A DNA stretch of 9,156 nt, taken from assembly GCA_016793585.1 (NCBI GenBank), contig JAEUJR010001002.1, positions 1 through 9,156 on the forward strand, in the 5' to 3' direction. The DNA comes from Archangium sp. (lineage in GTDB: Bacteria; Myxococcota; Myxococcia; Myxococcales; Myxococcaceae). This document shows, piece by piece, positions 1 to 5,226 of the stretch; within the stretch, counting starts at the first letter, position 1; every line of letters begins with the position of its first letter. The translations under genes and the position numbers were made by a program. Under the pieces are notes generated by a model. The model ran no database searches. It saw only the letters and a program-made list of their open reading frames with translations, and was not told the origin of the DNA.

Positions 1-773
1 CGCCACCACGCGAACGACGCGATGCAGACGTGACCTTCGACCGGGTGGCCTTCGGCATCGACCGCGAGATCGGCTTCTGGAATCGGCCCGTCGAACTCGG
101 GCGGCAGGGCCTTGTAGTGCGCGAGGCGTTCGTTGCGGACCTTGCCCTCGAACCAGCCAGAGGGCAGCGGCGGCCGCGGCCCGAAGCTGGGAATGGTGAC
201 GATGACCGTCTTGCGGGTGAGGCGCGCCAGCTCGCGTACGGCGTGAGGCACGTCGGCAGGGGGCACGTGCTCGAGGGTCTCGAAGGCGGTGACGAGATCG
301 AACGAGCGATCGGCGAAGGGCAGGGGTTCTCGCAGATCGGCGTGATGCAGCCGGCCTCTCGCGCCGCGCGCCGCCGTGTTCACCGCGTACAGACTGCCAT
401 CACAGCCGATGGCGTCGCGCCCACGCTCGAGCAGCGCCTCGACGAGGAACCCGCGCGCGCACCCGACGTCGAGCGTCTGTTGCCCGGGAACCCCTTCGGC
501 GATCAGGTCGGCCAGCACATCGGCGTGCGAGTTGTGCCGCGCGTAGTTCGCGTAGCCGCTCGTCTTGCCCGCCTGCGTCGTCTTCTCTCCGACGAAGTAG
601 CGCTGGCCGTAGAAGTCGCCGGTCGACGCGACGTGTGGCGTGAGGGCGCGATCGAGCTCGAGTGAGAACCGATCGAGCTGCTTCTTGATCGTCGGCACCG
701 AGGCCGCCTTCGCGAGGGCGTCACTGCCAGTGCGTTTGGTCAGCTGCCACAGGCTCTTGAGCGCCGGGTTCAC
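1..773 (-). CDS. SAM-dependent class I methyltransferase (3' end outside window)
   Basis: The minus-strand frame is open from 773 to the left edge, giving 257 residues without a stop. The visible part holds a Rossmann-type methyltransferase domain. Motif I is LDVGCARGF at residues 101-110, the acidic end of strand 2 is CDG with Asp125, a motif II/III-like segment lies near 145-152 (ADLREPLPF), and FDLVTAFETLEHV is at 158-170. This order is typical of the methyltransf_11/12/23 families, which transfer a methyl group from S-adenosylmethionine to small molecules, lipids or sugars; the substrate cannot be read. The first ~60 residues are a helical, charged extension. The start is uncertain. GTG at 773 gives the longest convincing protein but has no close Shine-Dalgarno. 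GTG at 698 has GAAGG 8 nt upstream, and TTG at 809 is also in frame. It is divergent from the glycosyltransferase at 856, so a shared role in glycan or lipid modification is possible but inferred. Confidence 0.85.
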   Translation of the reverse strand, partial: MNPALKSLWQLTKRTGSDALAKAASVPTIKKQLDRFSLELDRALTPHVASTGDFYGQRYFVGEKTTQAGKTSGYANYARHNSHADVLADLIAEGVPGQQTLDVGCARGFLVEALLERGRDAIGCDGSLYAVNTAARGARGRLHHADLREPLPFADRSFDLVTAFETLEHVPPADVPHAVRELARLTRKTVIVTIPSFGPRPPLPSGWFEGKVRNERLAHYKALPPEFDGPIPEADLAVDAEGHPVEGHVCIASFAWW

Positions 774-855
774 GAGGCGCCGCGTAGATCGCTCCGCTGC
801 TCCGCACAATGAACGCGCGCTTGCTTTCGCTCCGAGCGCTGGGCACATCGGCGGC

Positions 856-2532
856 GTGTCGCGCACCACCTGGGCCATTCTGCTGACGCTGGCGATCGGC
901 CCCTCGGTGTTGGGGCTCGTGAACGAAGTGCAGGAGGTCGACCCCGCGCAGTACGCCGACGTCGCCCGCCGCATGCTCGAGAGCGGTGATTGGTGGCACC
1001 TGCGCGATCAGAACGGCCCGTTCTGGAACAAGCCTCCGCTGACGATGTGGCTGCAGGCAGCGGGCATGTCGGTGTTCGGCGTCGACGCCTTCGCGGTGCG
1101 ACTGCCCGGTCTGCTCTTCGCGGTCATCACCATGGTGTCGACGTTCTTCATCGGCCGAACGCTGGCCGATGAGCGGCGTGGGCTGACGGCGGCGGTGCTG
1201 GTGGGGGCGTCGCTCTCGATGCACCTGATGGTGCTCGACCCGAAGGTCGACACCGCGCTGACGGCGATGACGACGCTGGCGATCGCGTTGATGCTCGAGG
1301 GGCGCAAGACGCCGTGGCTGCGCCTGGTGGCGTGGGCGTTCGCCGGGCTCGCGGTGCTCTCGAAGGGGCCCATCGGCCTCGGCATTCCCGTGCTGGCGCT
1401 GTTGCCCGAGGTCGTTCGACCGTCGTGGAGCGAAGCCCCATCGTCACTGCTGCGCCGCCTCTGGAGCGTCTGGCCGTTCGGGCTCGTCTTCACCGCGCTC
1501 GTCGCGTTGCCGTTCTACGCCGCGATGCACGACACCACGGGGGACGAAGGCGTCTGGTACCTGCTCTGGTACCAGGGCTTCGGGCGGCTCTTTGGCCAGG
1601 CCGGGTTTCTCGATGACACGACGCCGCTCTTCTTCACGCACACGATGCTGTGGGCGTTTCTGCCGTTCTCTCCGGTGCTGGTGGTGGGGCTCGTGCGCCG
1701 CGTCGCCACGTTCGCCACGGCTCGCCGCCTGCCGGGAACGATCGCGCGCATTCCCCTCTGGTGGTTCGCGCTGACCTTCGTGGTGATCTCGTCGTCGACG
1801 TACAAGCTGCCGCAGTACCTGTACCCGCTCACCGCGCCCGCCGCGCTGCTCGCCGCCGAAGAGCTCGAGCGCCTCGACGACGTGATGGCGTCGCGGTGGC
1901 GGTGGCTGTTCGTCGCGTTCGCGGGCGGCGGCATGCTCTTCGCCGCAGCGGTCTTCTTCGTCGCGTTCCCCGCGCCCGTCTGGCAGGTCGCGCTGTGGGC
2001 GGTGCTGGTGAGCGCGCCGTTGGTGGTGTTGCTCACGTGGGGCCGGCGCCTCGCTCCGGCCGATGGGTTGCGCGTCTCGCTCGCGCTGGGCCTGAGCGGA
2101 GTGATGGCCTTCCTCGCGGGCTACGTGCAGCCGCAGACGCTCGAGTCACAGCCCTCGAGAGAGCTGGGCGCGTTGATTCGGCAGCTCGACCCCGACTCGA
2201 CGATGGTGCCGGTGGTGTTCGCGGTGCCGCAGTTCTCGTTCTCGTTCTACGCGCGGCGCGACGCGACGTACCTGATGCCTGATGGACTCAAGGCAGCGCT
2301 CGAGGCGAAGCGTGCGACGGTGGCGATCGTCGGCCCCGACGGCCCGCTCTCGCAGCTCACGGAGCAGGGCATCGGCTACGAGGTGCTCGGCACCTTCACG
2401 ACGTTTCCGACGAGCCGGCCGAACCCGCAGTTCCTCTTTGCGAAGAGCCGCCCGCAGACGCTGGTCGAGCTGAAGCTGCTCAAGGTCTGGCTGAATGAGG
2501 TGAACGCACCGCCGTCTGGAGTCGGCCCATGA
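856..2532 (+). CDS. ArnT/PMT-2-like integral membrane glycosyltransferase
   Basis: This 558-residue polytopic protein resembles the GT83/PMT_2 glycosyltransferases (ArnT and relatives). They use a polyprenyl-phosphate-linked sugar to glycosylate lipid A, other lipids or proteins on the periplasmic side of the inner membrane. Seen: a first hydrophobic helix at ~5-25; an acidic periplasmic loop with EVDPAQYADVARRM (27-40), matching the catalytic-loop Asp region; FWNKPPLTMWL (56-66), the conserved KPPL motif; LSKGPIGLG (168-176); and STYKLPQYLYPL (314-325), the conserved K-L-P-x-Y-x-x-P segment. About 10-12 membrane helices end near 423, and a soluble C-terminal domain follows (430-558). The length matches ArnT. 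The frame stays open upstream to an ATG at 640, but those residues are low-quality and overlap the divergent methyltransferase. GTG at 856, directly before the first membrane helix, is the best start, though its ribosome site is weak. The acceptor and the donor sugar are unknown, so no gene symbol is given. Confidence 0.88.
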   Translation: MSRTTWAILLTLAIGPSVLGLVNEVQEVDPAQYADVARRMLESGDWWHLRDQNGPFWNKPPLTMWLQAAGMSVFGVDAFAVRLPGLLFAVITMVSTFFIGRTLADERRGLTAAVLVGASLSMHLMVLDPKVDTALTAMTTLAIALMLEGRKTPWLRLVAWAFAGLAVLSKGPIGLGIPVLALLPEVVRPSWSEAPSSLLRRLWSVWPFGLVFTALVALPFYAAMHDTTGDEGVWYLLWYQGFGRLFGQAGFLDDTTPLFFTHTMLWAFLPFSPVLVVGLVRRVATFATARRLPGTIARIPLWWFALTFVVISSSTYKLPQYLYPLTAPAALLAAEELERLDDVMASRWRWLFVAFAGGGMLFAAAVFFVAFPAPVWQVALWAVLVSAPLVVLLTWGRRLAPADGLRVSLALGLSGVMAFLAGYVQPQTLESQPSRELGALIRQLDPDSTMVPVVFAVPQFSFSFYARRDATYLMPDGLKAALEAKRATVAIVGPDGPLSQLTEQGIGYEVLGTFTTFPTSRPNPQFLFAKSRPQTLVELKLLKVWLNEVNAPPSGVGP

Positions 2533-2637
2533 ATCGTCTCTGCGCAGCTGCGGCCTTCGCCCGCGCGGCTCGTCGAGGCCCGCTCGAAGGACTCGGTCAC
2601 CAACTCCGTGACGGCCGTGCACGGCATGGTGCCCTGA
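2533..2637. other. Convergent intergenic gap with small inverted repeats (possible terminator region)
   Basis: This 105-bp gap lies between the stop codons of the glycosyltransferase (plus) and the OstA-like gene (minus). It holds GTCAC-7 nt-GTGAC (2596-2612) and a perfect 12-bp palindrome GCCGTGCACGGC (2614-2625). Their position between convergent genes suits a bidirectional terminator. No T-run follows on either strand and the stems are short, so intrinsic termination is not demonstrated. Confidence 0.25.
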
Positions 2638-3492
2638 CTACTTCTTCTTCGGCTTCTTCGACTCGACCTCGATGACGGTGGTGGCGTTCTCGACCTCGAG
2701 GAAGTCCGAGCCCGTGAAGAACGTCACCTTGGTGCCCTTCATGCGGTTGTTGCCCTGCTTCGCCTGCGGCTGCCCGGTGACGACGAGCACGCCCTTGTCG
2801 ACGTCGTAGTCGCCGCGCTGCCCGCGAGCCCAGCGATCTTTCTCGGTGGCTTCGACGCCGCCGCGGGCCTGGAGCCGGGTGATGTTGCCGCCGTCGTCGT
2901 AGAGCGCGGTGAGCTCGGGGGCGGTGATGGTGGTGTCGCTGCGTTTGGCGACGACGTGGCCCTTCCACACCGCGACGTTCTTCTGTTCGTCGAGCACGAG
3001 CTGATCGGCGTCGATGGTGATCTTCTGGGGCCCGGCGCCGACGCCGCCGTCGCGGGCGAGGCCCTTCTCGTCTTCGACCCGCGTGCGCGCCTTCTCCACC
3101 GTCACGCGATCGGAGCCGGTGATGATGGTGACGAGCTCTCCCTGCACCTCGCGTTTGCCCTGCCGCGCCTGGGGCTTGCCACGCACCACGAGCGTGCCGG
3201 TCTTGTTGTCGTAGTCGGCCTCTTCGCCGCGGGCCCAGCGCTCGCCGTCGACGGCCTCGACGTTGCCGCGCGCGAGAATGCGGCTGACTTCACGATCGGC
3301 GCCGTACTCGACGGTGATGCGATCGCAGGTGAGCGTGGTGGTGTCGCGAATGGCCTTCGCGTGGCCGGTGTAGACGGCGCGCTGCTCCTTGTTCAGCAGC
3401 TCGAGCTTGTCGGCGCTGACCTGCACGGGGCGGCTGAGCAGCACACCGGCGTCGGGCGAGGCGGCGAGGGCGATGACGAGAAGGAGCGACAC
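2638..3492 (-). CDS. LptA/OstA-like periplasmic protein with two tandem OstA-type repeats
   Basis: The product has 284 residues. A short hydrophobic N-terminus (MSLLLVIALAAS) looks like a signal peptide, although its n-region has no basic residue. Two copies of an OstA_N/LptA-type beta module follow, at about 23-138 and 157-275. They align well with each other: QVSADKLELLNKEQRAVYTG matches TIDADQLVLDEQKNVAVWKG, and each copy later has ARG-x-VEA, a D/ERWARG segment, DYD, LVV-x-G-x-PQA and TGSD-x-x-x-VE. The family (LptA, the LptD N-terminus, LptC-like) forms beta-jellyroll oligomers that bind the lipid A part of LPS and bridge inner and outer membranes. The tail is Lys-rich (SKKPKKK). The GTG start at 3492 is fixed by a full AAGGAGG (3497-3503) 4 nt upstream, the strongest ribosome site in the window. 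It is the last gene of a minus-strand run, 43 bp after the metallopeptidase. E. coli LptA is ~185 residues with one module, so the duplication is notable. Whether it is the main LptA or a paralogue cannot be told here. Confidence 0.85.
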   Translation of the reverse strand: MSLLLVIALAASPDAGVLLSRPVQVSADKLELLNKEQRAVYTGHAKAIRDTTTLTCDRITVEYGADREVSRILARGNVEAVDGERWARGEEADYDNKTGTLVVRGKPQARQGKREVQGELVTIITGSDRVTVEKARTRVEDEKGLARDGGVGAGPQKITIDADQLVLDEQKNVAVWKGHVVAKRSDTTITAPELTALYDDGGNITRLQARGGVEATEKDRWARGQRGDYDVDKGVLVVTGQPQAKQGNNRMKGTKVTFFTGSDFLEVENATTVIEVESKKPKKK

Positions 3493-3496
3493 GCGC

Positions 3497-3503
3497 CCTC
3501 CTT
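3497..3503 (-). promoter_or_regulatory. Strong Shine-Dalgarno of the OstA-like gene
   Basis: AAGGAGG on the minus strand lies 4 nt before the GTG at 3492. It supports this non-ATG start and independent translation of the gene within the run. Confidence 0.75.
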
Positions 3504-3535
3504 ACACGGGGCGGCGCAGGGTGGGGAGCGGTCAG

Positions 3536-4312
3536 TCAGGGCAGCGCTTCGCCGCGCAGACGCTTCGCGAGGCGGCTCCAGCGCTCGGCGTCGAAGCTGG
3601 AGTCGACGGCCTTCACCGACTCCCGCACGAGCTTCACCTTGCAGGCGATGCCCTCATCCTGTTTCGACTGCTGCTCGACGAACGCCGCGTCGACCAGCGC
3701 CCACGCGAACGTCTCGGCCTGATCTTCTTCGACGTTCGTCTGGGCGTACTCGGTGATGGTGGCGACGCGGGCGCGCGACCGATCGATGGGCCCTTCGCTC
3801 GCGTAGCCGAAGCCCGATGGGTTGCAGCTGCGCCAGCCCGAGAGGCTTCCGCGCGCCGGGCCCGTCAGCTGCGTGAGGTGAAAGACCTCGTGGTGAATCG
3901 CGATGGCCGCCCACGACAGCGAGCCGAGGCTGACGACGAGCGTGCCCGCGTGTGGCCCCGAGCGAATCGCGAAGCCGCCCCACGGTTGCCCGTTTCGCTC
4001 GAGCCCGCGCGCGACGAGCAGGCGTTTGAGGCCCGAACGTTTGAGGAAGTCCTTCGGGTACGCCGAGAGCTCGGCCAGCAGCGCAGGCGTCGAGGTGGCG
4101 GCGTCGAGCGCGGTTGGAGGAAACGCGATGATGCCCTGCGTGACGGCCTGGCCCTTCGCCGGGTCGCCCTCGAGCCACATGACGGGAACGCCGACGGCCC
4201 GTTCGAACGCCTTCGCGGCCGACTTCGCCTGCGCCCACAGCTCGTCTTCGGTCGCGGCGAACGCAGGCAGGGCGAGGAGCGTGGCGAGGCAGGTGAGTGC
4301 GCGGAGTCTCAT
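3536..4312 (-). CDS. Secreted HExxH zinc metallopeptidase (putative)
   Basis: The product has 258 residues. A clear signal peptide covers 1-19 (MRLRAL basic start, hydrophobic core, AFA|A cleavage). The zinc-peptidase signature HEVFH lies at 141-145 in the helix AIHHEVFHLTQLT, giving His141 and His145 as ligands and Glu142 as the catalytic base. A downstream YAQTNVEEDQAETFA segment (189-203) resembles the E-D-x-A-E motif that often supplies the third (Glu) ligand in putative bacterial gluzincin-type metallopeptidases; Glu196 or Glu200 is the likely ligand (inference). Three cysteines occur in the mature part (163, 224, plus Cys8 in the signal peptide). The likely location is the periplasm or outside the cell; the substrate is unknown. 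The ATG at 4312 is chosen because it begins the signal peptide. It overlaps the upstream stop as ATGA, which points to translational coupling in an operon. The frame is open further upstream, but those residues lie over the neighbouring gene. Confidence 0.78.
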   Translation of the reverse strand: MRLRALTCLATLLALPAFAATEDELWAQAKSAAKAFERAVGVPVMWLEGDPAKGQAVTQGIIAFPPTALDAATSTPALLAELSAYPKDFLKRSGLKRLLVARGLERNGQPWGGFAIRSGPHAGTLVVSLGSLSWAAIAIHHEVFHLTQLTGPARGSLSGWRSCNPSGFGYASEGPIDRSRARVATITEYAQTNVEEDQAETFAWALVDAAFVEQQSKQDEGIACKVKLVRESVKAVDSSFDAERWSRLAKRLRGEALP

Positions 4313-4824
4313 GGGTAGCGGTAGCTCATGGGTGAGCCGCGATAGAGCCAAACGATCGCGTGCTTCTTCGGCAGCGCCACCGTCGACGCCTTCCACAACA
4401 CGCGCGCGAACGCCGCGGCCTGGAGCAGGGCATCTCCCGCCGTCGGCCACGCGTCTGACTCGAGCGCGGCGCGAAGCGCGGTCTCGTCGCACGGCTGCGC
4501 GTGCTTCTTCGCCAGCGCCGCGAAGGCCTGCACGGTCGAGTCGGGGTGGCGGTTGACGAAGCGCTCGAGCTCTTCGCCTGCGCGCTTGAAGAGGCTCGCG
4601 CCGTCGATCATCTGCAGCTCTCCCTCGCGCGTCTTCTCTCCGAAGACCGAGAGATCGAGCCCCGTCGCGCGCATGAAGAGGGTGTCGGGCGGGGGCACCG
4701 CGAACAGCGTCGCCTTTCGCGTGAACGTGCTGCGCTTCTCGCGGTCGCCGGGCGGAATGGCGAGCAGCGCTTCGGGGGAGTTGCCTGGCACCTCGAAGAC
4801 GAACAGCTCGACCGTGTTGGGCAT
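4309..4824 (-). CDS. Hypothetical protein, 171 aa, first gene of the minus-strand operon
   Basis: I do not recognise this protein. It is 171 residues long with no signal peptide or membrane segment. The first ~75 residues look beta-rich (NTVELFVFEVPG, then KATLFAVPPPDTLFMRATGL and DLSVFGEKTREGELQMIDG). The rest looks alpha-helical (SLFKRAGEELERFVN, VQAFAALAKKHA, ETALRAALESD, ALLQAAAFARVLW) and ends in AIVWLYRGSPMSYRYP. The ATG at 4824 starts the segment that looks protein-like. It has no Shine-Dalgarno, and the frame stays open upstream to 5127 over the divergent secreted-protein gene, so the start is uncertain. Its TGA overlaps the ATG of the metallopeptidase (4309-4312), so the two are probably co-translated and may act together, for example as enzyme and accessory or regulatory factor (inference). 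The start codon shares the CATG at 4822-4825 with an alternative plus-strand start. Confidence 0.6.
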   Translation of the reverse strand: MPNTVELFVFEVPGNSPEALLAIPPGDREKRSTFTRKATLFAVPPPDTLFMRATGLDLSVFGEKTREGELQMIDGASLFKRAGEELERFVNRHPDSTVQAFAALAKKHAQPCDETALRAALESDAWPTAGDALLQAAAFARVLWKASTVALPKKHAIVWLYRGSPMSYRYP

Positions 4825-4852
4825 GAAGGCGGGCTCGGGTAGAAGAAGGTTC

Positions 4853-5095
4853 GTGAACGGACTGGTGCTGCTGCTCTCGGGTGTACTGGCGACGTCCGCG
4901 CTCGCGGCTCCGAAGAAGAGCATTCCACCGCGCAAGGTGATTCGCACCATGGTCGACGTCTGCGTCACGGGTGGCTGGGATTCTCGGCCGTCGACGAAGG
5001 ACAAGATCTGGCTGTTCGAACGGAAGGCGCCCGAGCTGCCATCGCTCGTCCAGGCGCCGACGACGTTCCAGCCGGGCGCGCGTCTGGGCGAGTGA
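4853..5095 (+). CDS. Small secreted protein of unknown function
   Basis: The 80-residue product begins with a signal peptide: a hydrophobic core LVLLLSGVLATSALA and an AxA-type cleavage near residues 18-19. The mature part is about 61 residues, basic and proline-rich at first (APKKSIPPRKVIR), then VDVCVTGGWDSRPSTKDKIWLFERK. It has a single cysteine at 37 and no domain I recognise. Two starts are possible. GTG at 4853 follows purine-rich AGAAGAAGG (4841-4849). An in-frame ATG at 4823 would add ten residues (MKAGSGRRRF), giving a more classical charged n-region. I prefer 4853 because those extra residues use AGA/AGG arginine codons, which are rare in this GC-rich window and fit better as a ribosome site. 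Codon use downstream is GC-biased at third positions, supporting real coding. The gene is divergent from the minus-strand operon. Its stop lies inside the inverted repeat at 5092-5108. Confidence 0.6.
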   Translation: MNGLVLLLSGVLATSALAAPKKSIPPRKVIRTMVDVCVTGGWDSRPSTKDKIWLFERKAPELPSLVQAPTTFQPGARLGE

Positions 5096-5108
5096 CCGCA
5101 GCGGTCAC
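5092..5108. repeat. Perfect inverted repeat overlapping a stop codon (terminator or operator)
   Basis: GTGACCGC-A-GCGGTCAC is a perfect 8-bp inverted repeat with a 1-nt centre (as RNA, a 7-bp stem with a 3-nt loop). It includes the TGA of the small secreted protein. The half-site CGGTCACA recurs directly at 5121-5128, 19 bp after its first copy at 5102-5109. There is no T-run after the stem. It could be a transcript-end hairpin or the binding site of a dimeric regulator serving the lipoprotein gene downstream. Confidence 0.45.
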
Positions 5109-5170
5109 ACCGCACAGCATCGGTCACAGGCGCGAACCCCGATGGTTGCGACTTCGCTCGGAGCGCGCGC

Positions 5171-5186
5171 TGGCATGACGCTGGCT
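5171..5186 (+). promoter_or_regulatory. Candidate sigma-54 (-24/-12) promoter
   Basis: TGGCATG-4 nt-TGGCT matches the sigma-54 consensus TGGCAYR-N4-TTGCW with one mismatch. It has the invariant GG (5172-5173) and GC (5184-5185) at the required spacing. Transcription would begin near 5197, about 30 nt before the ATG at 5227. The perfect inverted repeat at 5092-5108 would then lie about 90-105 bp upstream, where enhancer-binding activators usually bind. Chance matches are not rare in GC-rich DNA. Confidence 0.35.
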
Positions 5187-5210
5187 TCGCTGACGAACCT
5201 CCACTCGCCG

Positions 5211-5223
5211 ACTGTGAGACAGT
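5211..5223. repeat. Small inverted repeat at the ribosome site of the large lipoprotein gene
   Basis: ACTGT-GAG-ACAGT is a perfect 5-bp inverted repeat ending 3 nt before the ATG at 5227. The GAG in its loop is the only Shine-Dalgarno-like element, 8 nt from the start codon. It may be a weak mRNA hairpin or a protein-binding site. Confidence 0.3.
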
Positions 5224-5226
5224 TCC

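Noticed and set aside
30..665. Plus-strand reading frame of 211 codons over the methyltransferase
   Set aside because: The minus strand encodes clear methyltransferase motifs here; the plus frame is Arg/Ala/Val-rich with no recognisable domain, typical of an opposite-strand shadow in GC-rich DNA.
640..855. N-terminal extension of the glycosyltransferase from ATG 640
   Set aside because: It would overlap the 5' end of the divergent methyltransferase, is low-complexity, and precedes the natural first membrane helix.
2529..2666. Small plus-strand frame beginning at the ATGA after the glycosyltransferase
   Set aside because: The ATGA overlap looks like coupling, but the ~45-residue Ala/Arg/Ser product has no domain-like features and runs into the convergent OstA-like gene.
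4313..4492. Upstream extension of the metallopeptidase frame to 4492
   Set aside because: It is Arg-rich and out of frame with the overlapping 171-aa gene; the signal peptide begins at 4312, which also gives the ATGA overlap.
4825..5127. Upstream extension of the 171-aa protein to 5127
   Set aside because: It lies antisense to the signal peptide and mature part of the small secreted protein, and its own residues look random.
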